From Rhynchopus euleeides (Eukaryota > Euglenozoa > Diplonemea > Diplonemida > Diplonemidae): a DNA stretch of 64,000 bases. This document shows positions 30,646 through 41,209 of the stretch, piece after piece (within the stretch, counting starts at the first letter, position 1; each line of letters begins with the position of its first letter). The DNA lies in contig OY723260.1 of NCBI GenBank assembly GCA_963210315.1, forward strand, positions 2,170,001 to 2,234,000, written 5' to 3'. The position numbers and the translations under genes were made by a program. A model generated the notes under the pieces. The model saw only the letters and a program-made list of their open reading frames with translations, did not search any database and had not been told where the DNA came from.

Positions 30646-31045
30646 TTTTTTGGTAAAACACACCCCGTGTGGTAGAGAAAATACGGCAAGAGTCTCGCTG
30701 GGTCGGAAGAGCAGATGGGTCCCGCAACAGCTCCCGGGGAGCAGCGGGTATTTCGCATAGGATACCGGATGTGTGAACACGTTTGTGCGGTTTGTTCTGT
30801 GTTTTGTGTGAACATGTGTGTGTGTGTATGCTCCACCCAACCCGACACATTTCTGTACTTCAGACAGGTAAGGTCACTCGACACGCGGGGGGGGGGGGTT
30901 TTGTGTGTGGTTTTTCTGCCAGCCGATATCACTAGCGCCAGCGAGAAAAAAAAACGCGTGACGAGTGACGGGTTGAGGTGGAAGCGATCAATGCAAAAAT
31001 CATCTGAAAGGAAGACTCGAGAGACTGCTGCTGTATTTTGTCGTT
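30646..31045 (+). mobile_element. Solo A-B terminal repeat of YR retroelement family 2
   Basis: The A part (30646-30950) is near-identical to 47617-47937 and the B part (30975-31045, GGTGGAAGCGATCAATGC ... CTGCTGTATTTT) to 49489-49550. In the 47.6-49.5 kb copy the two parts are separated by tandem repeats and an ORF; here only about 25 bp separate them, as expected for a recombined or minimal derivative. It also carries the spliced-leader-like TTTCTGTACTTCA at 30850-30862 followed by ACAGGTAAGG. Confidence 0.7.
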
Positions 31046-33049
31046 CTTTCCGAAATCTTTCCAGACGGCCTGTCTGCCTTTTCCCGGTTGTCGTGGCCCT
31101 CTATCCCTCCTTTCGTAGCGGCAGCGTGTTCAATGTGCGGCCTATCAAACAAGGAGGGATGGTGGTGGCAAAACCAATCTGTGCATCGCGCTGCCTTGTC
31201 TTGGCATGTGCGGCCTGGTTGCTTGTCGATACTGGAGAGGGATTTCATGCGCAGCGTCACCAACGCCCCCGAATATGTGCGTGTGCCTGTGTGTTTGAGG
31301 TGGAAATCTAAGTTGTTCGTCGATCGCGGGAGACACCCCCTTTCCGCTGTGTGCACACCCATCCCCTCAAAAACAAAACAAAACATATCCCTGAAGAGTC
31401 TCAAGAGGAACCGGCAAGGAGGACGGATCAGGTTCGAAACGAGACTGGCACAAAGAGTGGTCCACGTGGTGTTCATACTGTCACGAAGTGAAACAAAACG
31501 TATCGGGTGGGAGGCCCTTTGCCCGCTGGAAGTGCAGAAAAGTGAGCTTCCTCATAATCTATGTGTGCCAGAGAGGCACAGCTCCGACACGGGGGCGAAG
31601 GGGGCATTTCCATCAGCATGCTCCTGCAACCCCGCACAAAGACCCCCTCCTCTCACTCCCCTAAATCCCCACCCCCGTGTGCGTGTGGAAATGCTGCAGA
31701 GACACGTCAGGCACGCCACGAGGCACACCCAGGCTCGTCTCACCGTTTTTTTGTTAGCTCGGCGTAGCCAACTGGGGAAACTTTCTGTGCCTTGAGCTGG
31801 GTCGTGCGGCCCCACTGACACCACTTCCATCAGGCCGGGGAGTGGCGCACACAAAGAGTGGGGTCTGCGTTCCAAAAAAAGCGAGGGCACAGATAGTTTT
31901 GCGGGATTGGGTGCCACAGCCATCACCCCACCCCACCCAAAGCAGTTAAATACCGTGCGCAGCGTTTTGTTTGCTTTCCGCAACCGCCTCCCCCCCTACC
32001 CCCCCCTACCCCACCCTACCCCACCCTACCCCACCCTACCCCTCCCGACACAACGTTTTTGCCAACTGCCCTAAGCGCAAACGACCGCAAACACTCCGAA
32101 AGCCCACAGCGCCCAAAGTGGATGCGCAATCCGGTGTGACATGGCGGTGGAGGCACACCGAAGTGAAGGATATTCTCAGAAGTCTCTCCACTACAGTGCC
32201 AAAAGCGGTGCCTCCTTTGGTGCAGGCTCCTTCTTTTAGAGGTGAAAAACCGCCGACACTTTGTTTGGCGACCGATGTGGGCCCACCCCTCTTTGCCCCC
32301 CTATTGTGGTCTGTCCCAGGCTGCTACTCAGCTCACCTCTTCCGCATGACCGGAGCGATGTGCCCATTGCCCCTGGATGTCTTCTGAGTGGATACAGTTG
32401 CAGTGTCCCTTCGGGGGTCTTGCTTCATAGTGCACACAAGCGACCCGCCTCACAATATGGCCTGCACCCTGACACACTTTGACACAAAGCGAAGGTCGCC
32501 TTTGTCGCAGGGGAATTCACGGGCAAATCAAGTTCTGCCCAGCACCTGCCCCTCGGTATGATACGAGGGAGGGGGAGGTGGGGGGGGGGGGTTGTTGGTT
32601 TGGTACAGACTACAAAAGTGCTATCCCACGCATCATGAGAATCACAATCGCAGGGGAGAGGTTCTTCGCGGCGGTGCCAACAAGAAACTGGTGCGCTTTG
32701 CTTTCCCCCCCCCCCCCCCACCTTCGTTGTGCCATGAGGGGGGGGACTGTTTGAAAAACTGCCAGAAAAAAAATTGGCCTGCCGATCGCGAAGACCACCT
32801 GCAGAGAGCTATCGGCAGATGGATGTCGCCAGGGAAGATATGTGCATATTTCTGCTGGCTCTGACAACCCTTTTGCGGGAGGGTTTGTGTTGTGACACGA
32901 CAGTGCATGGCAGCCCTTTGGGTTGTTGTATGCTGTGGGTGGGGGGTGGGGTGTCGATACTGATGACGGCATTGGAATGCCAACTAGATGGAGGAAGGTG
33001 TGGACGCATGGGGGTTGGGGATGGAGGAGTGTTCGCAATGAATTAGACG
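31046..33049. other. Gene-poor region with a telomere-like tract
   Basis: No gene supported. At 31990-32042 a CCCTACCCCA-like decamer is repeated about five times. The rest has short homopolymer tracts (32580-32592, 32703-32722) and frames without family signatures. Confidence 0.4.
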
Positions 33050-33332
33050 CGAGGGTGACAACTTCCCCCCCGCCCCCGCCCCCGCCTGTCTTCCCTCCTG
33101 ACCCGGGAGTTTCCGTAAACCTGCCTTGCCGCAGTCCTCTGGACCACCACAGGCCTGACGTCCTCTCGGCATGGAGTGTGCATGCCCTTAGGTCCACACC
33201 AGGTTCTGTCAAGCACACCTATTCAGGTCCCGCGCAGCGGCACAGACAGACTGTGCTGCCCCGTGCAGCTGTGATGCCTGTACACAGCCTCTCCAATGCA
33301 GGTGATTCTTCGTGTCGACACTTCACCACACC
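33050..33332 (+). promoter_or_regulatory. Shared 5' flank of ARM copies 4 and 6
   Basis: Almost identical to 45898-46154 (CTTGCCGCAGTCCTCTGGACC, GGCATGGAGTGTGCATGC, CAGCGGCACAGACAGACTG, CCTCTCCAATRCAGGTGATTC). Parts are also shared with copies 1 and 3. It presumably holds the promoter and the acceptor (CAATGCAG / CAATACAG) for these genes. Confidence 0.6.
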
Positions 33333-34739
33333 ATGGCGTGTGTTGCCACCAGCCCTGGTGCTGCTTCTCTCACGGATGTGGAAAAGAAGGCCGCTGCCCT
33401 GCGTGCAGAGAAGAAGGCTGCCATGCGGAAGCGCAAGGGGGCGAATAATCACACTGTTGTCGTGCCGACACCGAGTTCCATCGCAGGGCTTGCGGTACAG
33501 CTGTATGCTGGCGGGGAAGACGAGCTCCATGCTGCGACTGCCTTGCGGAAGATGCTGTCCGATGAGAACCAACCGCCGATCGACATGGTGATTGCCGCAT
33601 CGCCTCCTGTTGTGCCGAAGCTGGTGGAGTTGCTCTCGCACTCCAACCCACAGCTGCAGCTCGACGCCCTGTGGGCACTCAACAATATCGCGGCCGGCAC
33701 CACCCAGCAGACGGCTGTTGTCGTGCAGCACGGCGCACTGCCGCCCATCATCCGCATGCTGTCCAGCTCGAACAACGACCTGCAGGAGCAGGCCGCGTGG
33801 TGCCTCGCGAACATTGCAGGTGACAGCATCAACATGCGCGACATGGCCCTCGATGCCGGTGCCTTGCAGCCCCTCCTGGCCAGCATGCACGTGGGTGCCC
33901 CACTCAAGGTGAAGCGTGTTGGTACAGGTGCGCTTTGCAACCTGCTGCGCGGCAATCCGGTTGTGCGTCAGATCGTGGTGCGTGCCGCAGTGCCTGTTCT
34001 GACTCGCCTGATCTCTGTTGATGACACACACACCGTCACGGAGGCGCTGTGGTGTCTGAGCTTTGCGTGCGACGGACCAGACGACCGTATCCAAACTGTG
34101 CTGGACAGTGGTGTGCTACCCCGTGTGATCCCGAAGCTGGCAGATGAAGACTCTCGTATTTTCAACCCTGCTCTGCGCATTGTGGGGAACATGCTGACGG
34201 GTGACGACGATCAGATACAGGCGGTGTTGGATGCCGGTGCTGCACTGGCCATTCGCAAGCTGCTGTCAGTTCCCCAGAAGGACGAGGTGACAAAGGAGTG
34301 TCTGTGGGCCATCAGCAACGTTGCTGTAGGGACACCTTCGCAGCTGCAGCACCTTATCAACCTCGACTTCATGCCGCTTGTTGTGGATCTCATCACAACG
34401 CAGCAACTGTCCAAAGTGGCGATGAAGGAGGCTGTGTGGGTGCTGGCGAATGCCATGCAGAGAGGCACCAAGGACCAGCACACCGTGTTCTTCGACGAAG
34501 GCTTTGTCCCAGCCTTCGTTGCGTGTCTGAACCACTCCGGATTGTGTGCGAAGAGTCATCAAGTGGCTCTGAAGGGTCTGGACGTCCTTATGGAGCACGG
34601 CACAACCCTGTCGGGGTCTGGGGACAACCCCTGTGTCTCTGCTGCAGTCGATGCTGGTATTGTGGAGCCACTGTCCTCATCTAACCTGTACGAGGCGTTG
34701 ACTTTTGCTGAGAAGTGGTTACTGGGGGGGGGCAAATAA
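33333..34739 (+). CDS. Importin-alpha-like ARM protein, copy 4 (C-terminus ends inside a MITE)
   Basis: 468 residues as it stands. It has the basic N-terminal segment, then ARM repeats with ALNNIAAG, AAWCLANIAGD, ALCNLLRGNP, ALWCLSFACDGPDDRIQ, ALRIVGNMLTGDDDQIQ and CLWAISNVAVG, which are close to canonical importin-alpha signatures including the second-repeat Trp. The last native codon is the TTA at 34719-34721; the final GGGK and TAA come from the MITE that starts at 34722. Without the MITE (one TA removed) the frame runs directly into copy 5, so this is probably the 5' half of a double-length gene. The N-terminal half may still be expressed as a nearly complete single ARM protein. Confidence 0.82.
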   Translation: MACVATSPGAASLTDVEKKAAALRAEKKAAMRKRKGANNHTVVVPTPSSIAGLAVQLYAGGEDELHAATALRKMLSDENQPPIDMVIAASPPVVPKLVELLSHSNPQLQLDALWALNNIAAGTTQQTAVVVQHGALPPIIRMLSSSNNDLQEQAAWCLANIAGDSINMRDMALDAGALQPLLASMHVGAPLKVKRVGTGALCNLLRGNPVVRQIVVRAAVPVLTRLISVDDTHTVTEALWCLSFACDGPDDRIQTVLDSGVLPRVIPKLADEDSRIFNPALRIVGNMLTGDDDQIQAVLDAGAALAIRKLLSVPQKDEVTKECLWAISNVAVGTPSQLQHLINLDFMPLVVDLITTQQLSKVAMKEAVWVLANAMQRGTKDQHTVFFDEGFVPAFVACLNHSGLCAKSHQVALKGLDVLMEHGTTLSGSGDNPCVSAAVDAGIVEPLSSSNLYEALTFAEKWLLGGGK

Positions 34740-35335
34740 TCGTGCACTCCACTATTAATTGGCGAACGGGCGGGTATAATTGAGGGGCCCAAAAAAAGTC
34801 AAAAAGTTGACGGGGGGGAATAATCGTGGGGTGCACGATTATTCACTTTTGCAAGTTTTCTGGTCAGTTCTGGGGACAAACATCGCAAAAACCTCGTCCG
34901 TTTGCATATTTGGAATCTGTGCGGATCGTAGTGGGGTCATTTTGGCCATGGGGTGTCTGTCTTCACCCCTTACTGGCAGTCACCGTCTGGGCTCATTTTC
35001 GTGTTGAAACTGGGGGCACAAGGCCGGACATGTGGACGAATATGAGCCAAAATGGTGACGACCAGTCACGGGTGAAGACAGACACCCCATGGTCGAAATG
35101 ACCCCACCACGATCCGCACGGGCTCCCAACATTCAAAAGAACGAGTTTTTTGAAATTTCTGCGGGGAAAATTGCTCATTTTTCTTCCACAACTGACCGAA
35201 AATAGCCAAAAGTGAATAATCGTGCACCCCACGATTATTCAGCGGAAAAAACTTTATAAATGCCCGTTTCAAAAAGGCACTATCATTTGACTATGCACGA
35301 TTATTCGACTATGCACGATTAATTGCCCCCCCCAG
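34722..35335 (+). mobile_element. TA-flanked quasi-palindromic MITE, copy 1 (614 bp)
   Basis: Terminal inverted repeats start CTGGGGGGGG and continue into CAAATAATCGTGCA / CAATTAATCGTGCA. TA dinucleotides flank both ends (34720-34721 and 35336-35337), as for Tc1/mariner-type insertions. Inside, AATAATCGTG...CACGATTATT palindromes sit near both ends, and the two halves pair through CATGGGGTGTCTGTCTTCACC and its complement. No transposase. A second copy, inverted, is at 62656-63273. Confidence 0.88.
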
Positions 35336-35337
35336 TA

Positions 35338-36714
35338 ACTCCTGATGCGGAAGAAGACGATGACGAAGGACCTACTGCTGCTTCTCTCACGGCTGGGGTA
35401 AAGAAGGCCGCTGCCCTGCCGACACCGAGTTCTCTCATCGCAGGGCTTGCGGTACAGCTGTATGCTGGCGGGGAAGACGAGCTCCATGCTGCGACTGCCT
35501 TGGGGGTGATGCTGTCCGTTGAGAACCAACCGCCTATCGACCTCGTGATTGCCGCATCGCCTCCTGTTGTGCCGAAGCTGGTGGAGTTGCTCTCGCACTC
35601 CAACCCACAGCTGCAGCTCGAGGCTGCCTGGGCACTCACCAACATCGCGGCCGGCACCACCCAGCAGACGGCTGTTGTCGTGCAGCACGGCGCACTGCCG
35701 CCCATCATCCGCATGCTGTCCAGCTCGAACAACGACCTGCAGGAGCAGGCCGCGTGGTGCCTCGCGAACATTGCAGGTCACAGCATCAACATGCGCGACA
35801 TGGTCCTCGATGCCGGTGCCTTGCAGCCCCTCCTGGCCAGCATGCACGTGGGTGCCCCACTCAAAGTGAAGCGTGTTGGTACAGGTGCGCTTTTCAACCT
35901 GCTGGACGGCAAGCCGACTGTGCGTCAGAGTGTGGTGCGTGCCGCAGTGCCTGTTCTGTCTCACCTGATCTCTGTTGATGACACACAGACTGTCTTCGGC
36001 GCGTTGTGGTGTCTGAGCCATGCGTGCGACGGACCAGACGACCGCATCCAAACTGTGCTGGACAGTGGTGTGCTACCCCGTGTCATCTCGAAGCTGGCAG
36101 ATGAAGATCATAGTTTTTTCAGTCCTGCTCTGCGTGTTGTAGGGAACCTGGTGACAGGGAACAACGATCAGACACAGGCGGTGTTGGATGCTGGTGCTGC
36201 ACTGGCCATACGCAAGCTGCTGTCAGTTCCCCAGATGGACAAGGTGACCAAGGGGTGTCTGTGGGCCATCCGCAACGTTGCTGCAGGGACACCTTCGCAG
36301 CTGCAGCAGCTTATCGACCTCGACGTCATGCCGCTTGTTGTGGATCTCATCACATCGCGGACGCTGTCCAAAGTGGCGATGAGCGAGGCTGTGTGGGTGC
36401 TGACGAATGCCATGAAGAGTGGCACCAATGACCAGCGCACCGTTTTCTTCAACAAAGGCTTTGTCCCAGCCTTCGTTGCGTGTCTGAAGCACTCCGGAAG
36501 GTGTCCGACCACCCTTTGCGTGGCTCTGGAGGGTCTGGGCTACCTGATGGAGCACGGCACAACCCTGTCGGGGTCAGGGGACAAGCCCTGTGTCTCTGCT
36601 GCGGTCGATGCTGGTATTGTGGACGCACTGCATGCCTCTCAGCTCAAGGAGGCGGTGGATTTTGCCGAGAAGTGGTTTCCTACTGAGTCCGAAGAAGAAG
36701 ACGACGAAGACTGA
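35338..36714 (+). pseudogene. Importin-alpha-like ARM copy 5: 3' half of a MITE-split gene
   Basis: About 458 codons open from the MITE edge to TGA, with no ATG before the ARM solenoid. It begins TPDAEEDDDEGPTAASLTAG, then a shortened linker (VKKAAALPTPSS) lacking the basic AEKK...MRKRK segment, then a full ARM array (AAWCLANIAGH, ALWCLSHACDGPDDRIQ, ALRVVGNLVTGNNDQTQ, CLWAIRNVAAG). It ends in an acidic tail (SEEEDDED). The absence of a start and the perfect frame continuity with copy 4 once the MITE is removed suggest it was the second solenoid of one protein. It may now be untranslated. Confidence 0.75.
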
Positions 36715-39576
36715 TCGCTTCGTTTCATCCCTTCGCTGGCGAAATCGAAGTCGACCCCGATTCGCAGGAATGCGGGCCTGTCGTGCATGCTGTGTTCATT
36801 TGTGTGTGCATTTCACAACGGCGGCCGTCTCCCCCCCGCCCCCTCACAGCCTATACAGTGTTGCCCACAGTGTAACACCGCAACACAGGCCGGATGGAAC
36901 ACTGGATCGACACAACCTGCATAACGAGTGAAGGGAGATTAGCCTTGTGATTACTGGACGCGAGGGTGACAACTTCCCCCCCTCCCCCGCCCCCTGGGAT
37001 GGGCGATACGTGACCAGGGCCCACGTATCGCGTATAATACGTATGATACGTATCGCGTATTATACGTAAAAATACGTATTATACGTACGATACGTGTGAC
37101 TTCCCGTTCCCTTTCTACAGTCGATACAGTCGTACATTTCGATGTTTTGGGTGCCTATTTGTCGCAAACTCCCCCCCCAGATGAGATTTGCCCATCGGCA
37201 ACCCCCTACTCCTCACCCCTCAGCATTTCCGATGCCTAGAGGCCCCCTGTGATTCAGCCCCTTGGAGGCCGTTCTGGGAAGGGGTCCACGGGCCCGGGGT
37301 CCCAGGTCCGGTATCGTGGTAATACTACCCGGGCGAAAATCAAGTGTATGATCGCTGTAGGCCAGGGGTGTTTCCAATCCCCAGTGAGAGTCATCAGAAT
37401 CAACGAGTCAGACCAGGCTGCTGCAGTATCACAGTAGCTTCCCTTTGATAGGGTAACCTGGGAGCGGGCTGGGGACTGCTACTCTCCACTGCTCTTGGGT
37501 GTCCGCGGCTAGTGAAAAATCATGGTGGAAGCTTGCGACTTAGCCAGTTTCGGCAGGGTTGGTCAGATGCACTCGGCAGGAGACAGGTTCAATCCATGGT
37601 GGGATACCATACCGCCACGTGCACTGCACGGTTGACGGGGCAAGACCACCACCACCCTCTCCCGCCCCAGGTTCCTTGCCTATCGGGCCTCACACCGGGT
37701 CTCTCCCCTCCCCTTCTGGTGATCACTAAGGACGGAGTGCACAAATGGGGTGACGGGTCCCGTAAAAAAAATAGTGAAAAAAATTTACGGTCTCAAGGGG
37801 CTAACGAAGGCACCCTAACTAACCTAGTTTTTCCTAAGGAAACAGACCCGTCCCAGGGTCCACGTATCACGTATTATACGTATCGGGGGTCTTCGCTCCA
37901 TCCGCCAAAAAAAACCAAAAAAAACCGGAAAAAACCCGTGAAAAAGTCGGAAAAAAAGAGTGTGGGGAGTTGGGTCCAGTTTAGCAAAGTGAGCTTATTT
38001 TTCGAAAATTGAAAAATTGGGGACACCAAAAGTCCCCAGAAAAATCTTCGACTTGGCCCGCAGAGTAATTTTTTTTGGTGAAAAACGATTTCAACAGTTG
38101 TCCAACAGTTGCTGTACAAGACGGCACACCGTTCTCTGCGCATGGGCTGCTGCACGTGAATCATTTGGATGTCCGAGGGGCTATCGGAACGAGGAGGGCC
38201 ACGAGCCTGAACTACCCGCCAGCAGTGATCCCGTGCCAGGGCTGGCAGGGGGCCGCGGCCCCACCTCCCTTTTTCTGTAATTGTTTGGGAGGGTGGGCCG
38301 CCAGGGGTGGCATGGCCCTACCCTCGGCCCTACCTCCCGGGTCAGATTTTGGGGCTTTGGGTTCGGCCTTGTGGCCGAGTTTTCATGCGCCGCAGCGTAT
38401 GAAAACCCAACGGCATGCTGGGGGCTTGATGGTGTTCATCGAAGCGCACCTCATCATGCCCCAAGCGAAGGACCATCCCCGCCTGGAATGTGCAACAGCA
38501 CCAACCGGTGTGGGGACTAGCCTTCGAAGACTTTCAGGATGTTCACTACCGTGGCGGCGGCTGGGGGGCTGGATTCCTGATTTTTGATCGAGCAGGACGA
38601 CCAAAGGCAGCAACATCCGGTGCCTCTCGAATTGGGTGAAAATGTTCTGTGGCCGTGCATTCGATCCTGTTTGCATCATACCACGGGAAGTCGGGGCGGG
38701 GTTGGGCTGCACTTTTTTTCTCGCGAGCTCGGCCACCCTGTGCCCGACTTCTTTTTTGGTTTGCCCGACCCCCAGCGAGATCACTGGCAGCCAGACCTTG
38801 TTCAACATAAACAGCAGACAAGAGAGCAGAATGGAGTGTGGGGCAGCTGCCGTGCTCCCACACATAAACATCGCACCTCTCGCGCTGCCTGCACGAAAGG
38901 GACGGGTAACCTGCAGGTCACCCACAGCAGCCTACTGCCTACGTTCTATACAAGATCAGCGCCGACCACACGAAAGGCTGTTCGACCTGCGGCGCAACAA
39001 CAAGCTCCGGTGGGAACAGAACTGAGCGGCAACAGGATGCAATGCAGGCCCACATCCGTTGCCCTGCGGCAAGAGCAGTCACATCGATATCGTTGACAGG
39101 GCCTGCCCACTGGTGTGTGACGGGGTGACCTACAGATGGTGACCTGGCCCACGGCAGAACACCTGGGTCGGGGGATGGCTGCGACTGGGCATTACCTAAC
39201 TCTTCATGATGCAGGACTGCGGACAAATGGTCCAAGAGAGCAAGTATGGCTCCCGCTCAGCTCTCACTGAAGTTGAACCAGATGCAAGTGGCGGGAGGAG
39301 GAGGGGGTCCCGGGGGAGGACACACCGGCCGGCAACCCACGAGGACTGGCCCGTCCCAGTCGACAGAAGAACAAAGCAGGAACACGGACTCACATGAAAC
39401 GACATACTGAAGTGTGGGAGGAGGAGGCGAGCACAAAAGGGCGTCGGCTACCGCACGCCCTTTGGGCGCAGCCGACGACGACCGAACCGGCCACCTGCCG
39501 GGAGGTGCGTGTGGCGTGGGGGGCGAAGCCCCCCACGCAAGGGGGGTCCGGGGGGCGAAGCCCCCCGGAAAAAAAT
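36715..39576. other. Gene-poor region with ATACGTAT-rich repeats
   Basis: No gene supported. At 37016-37100 there is a cluster of ATACGTAT / TATACGTA units; a GTCCACGTATCACGTATTATACGTAT piece recurs at 37858-37882, a direct repeat about 840 bp away. A partial GC-hairpin module is at 38541-38570. Hairpins GGGGACACCAAAAGTCCCC (38019-38037) and GGGGGGCGAAGCCCCCC (39518-39534 and 39552-39568 region) are present. Confidence 0.4.
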
Positions 39577-39811
39577 TTGGGGTTTTTTGGCCTATTTTTG
39601 GCCATTTTCCGCTGCATTTGTTTGATTTTGGGTCGGGAAAGGTATGGCCAGGAAGTGGGAAAAATTGAGGAAAAAGTCGGAAATTTTCAGGTTTGCCCAT
39701 ATAAACCATGGGTCACAGATTCCGATTTTTGGGTCAGACTCCAAGTTTGACACAAGGGAAAATAGGCAAAAATTTTCACCTATTTTTGGTCACCTAAGGG
39801 GGGGGGCTTCG
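39577..39811 (+). repeat. Flanking direct repeat X/Y, left copy (split by hAT)
   Basis: Segment X (39577-39811) and, beyond the hAT insertion, segment Y (40912-41051) match the uninterrupted 45494-45860. Landmarks: GGTTTTTTGGCCTATTTTTG, CCATATAAACCATGGGTC, then Y with repeated TTGACCCAA units and GGAGCGAAG. The right-hand copy is effectively the empty site of the hAT. Confidence 0.85.
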
Positions 39812-39903
39812 CAGTGTAGGTATAATACAGGTCCCCAAAATCTGCATCCTGTTTAATACAGTTTAATACAGTTTAATACAGGTTTAATACAGTTTAAGAC
39901 AGT

Positions 39904-40338
39904 TTAATACAGGTTTTGTACACTATAGTACCCTTGTGTGCAGGTCATGGGGGCAGAGGGGGTGTCGCTTCTTTGGAGAGGGGGCCCGGCCTGGAAGTAG
40001 GGGTTCTCTACAACACGGCTGAAGATGAACCGACACCAGGCGATGTCGATCATTGCCCTCTCGCTGGCTGAGGGCAGGGGAACACCGAGCGCCATCCGCT
40101 TCGCCGGTCCTGGGCCGTCAGTCCCCGGGGCCTTCCTCTTCGGGGTGGTGGTGGGGGCGTCCGTGGCCTTCTGCTTCACGGCCTCGGGGGCCTTCTCGCA
40201 GCCCCGCAGGTGGCTCTTGAGCCGCGATGCGGACTTCCCCGAGGCGCGCAAGCCACAGTGCTTGCACTTCGTCGCCTCGGTGAACTCACCGTGGCTCCAG
40301 CAGGCAGGACGTCCCCCCGACATTTTTCCCAGGTGCAA
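39904..40338 (-). CDS. BED zinc-finger fragment of a hAT transposase
   Basis: 144 residues. The N-terminal half has a BED-type finger (KCKHCGLRASG ... RLKSHLRGC: CxxC...HxxxC) used for DNA binding at transposon ends. It is followed by a basic Lys/Pro-rich linker and ERAMIDIAWCRFIFSRV, matching the conserved start of the hAT transposase region. The RNase H-like catalytic domain and dimerisation domain are absent, so it cannot transpose. It may act as a competitor for the termini or simply be a deletion remnant. The stop lies close to the subterminal decamer array. It contains no frameshift up to that point. Confidence 0.8.
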   Translation of the reverse strand: MHLGKMSGGRPACWSHGEFTEATKCKHCGLRASGKSASRLKSHLRGCEKAPEAVKQKATDAPTTTPKRKAPGTDGPGPAKRMALGVPLPSASERAMIDIAWCRFIFSRVVENPYFQAGPPLQRSDTPSAPMTCTQGYYSVQNLY

Positions 40339-40428
40339 ATTTCTCGGGCGCGCTTCGCGCGCCCGAGACTACGCGGAGATGGCCACTCGCATACGCTCAA
40401 GGACTTGCGAGACAGGCACACGCTACAG

Positions 40429-40480
40429 GGGGGGTCTGGGGGGCGGAGCCCCCCAGCCGCCGGAGGCCACGGTAGTGAGC
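40429..40480 (+). repeat. GC-hairpin module (copy 2, inside the hAT)
   Basis: GGGGGTCTGGGGGG-CGGA-GCCCCCC hairpin followed by CAGCCGCCGGAGGCCACGG and TAGTGAGC. Same module as at 27598 and 63815. Confidence 0.75.
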
Positions 40481-41209
40481 ATCTGTTCCTTGCACGTGTC
40501 AACGACTTGCTGCACGAACTTGACAGACAGCTCTTAGACTCAAGGCGGCTCTGCACCGGGGCTGAACATGCTCCCCAGCCAGGAGACCCCATTCCTACTG
40601 GTCCCCAGGGAAATCTCCCCCCGCCCCCGCTAAAAGTGACCCCCCAGGGGGCCCAAACTGCGGGGGGGGGGGGGTCTTTGACCCCCCCCCGACCCCCCTT
40701 AGATTAGGCCCTGTGATGGATAATCCTCCTGTGTGGGGGTCTGTGTGGTGCCGTACCTGCAGTGACAAACGTACCTTGTACTAAACTCAAAAAGCGCCGA
40801 GTTTAATACAGTTTAATACAGTTTAATACAGTTTAATACAGTTTAATACAGTTTAATACAGTTTAATACAAACGTGTTTAATACAGTTTAATACAGGGCC
40901 TGCCTACACTGGGGCTTCGCTCCGGGTCACTGACCCAAGCTGACCCAGATTGACCCGGAGCGAAGCCCCCCATTTTCCTAAGGTGAAAAACCCCAGGGTG
41001 ACCCAAATTGACCCAAGTTGACCCAAATTGACCCGGAGCGAAGACCCCCATGTTCGTTCCCATAGGAAAATTTTTTACGCACACGACTTTCGCGCGGAAA
41101 GTGTCATTCAGCTCTGCCAAACGTGCTCTACACACCACCCCCTTCATCAGGCAAGTGGGTTTGTAAGTGTGTGTGGAAGCGTCAACGCACATTTATTTTT
41201 AGTGAGAAG

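Larger units (their letters stand above)
39812..40911 (-). mobile_element. hAT-family DNA transposon, internal deletion derivative (1100 bp)
   Basis: Termini CAGTGTAGG ... CCTACACTG are inverted repeats and the flanks are a perfect 8-bp duplication GGGCTTCG (39804-39811 and 40912-40919), diagnostic of hAT. The empty target is visible at 45.72 kb. Subterminal arrays of the decamer TTTAATACAG occur inside both ends (about 39851-39915 and 40801-40895), possibly transposase-binding sites. The minus-strand ORF encodes only a BED finger and a short stretch of transposase. Confidence 0.92.

Noticed and set aside
34722..35335. MITE as a spliced intron (introner)
   Set aside because: The element ends in a C-tract plus AG, but no GT at its left border gives an in-frame join; using the GT at 34715 creates an early stop. 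TA-flanked insertion explains it better.
37016..37882. LTR retrotransposon based on the direct repeat
   Set aside because: Repeats are too short, there is no TG...CA ends, primer-binding site or coding sequence between them.
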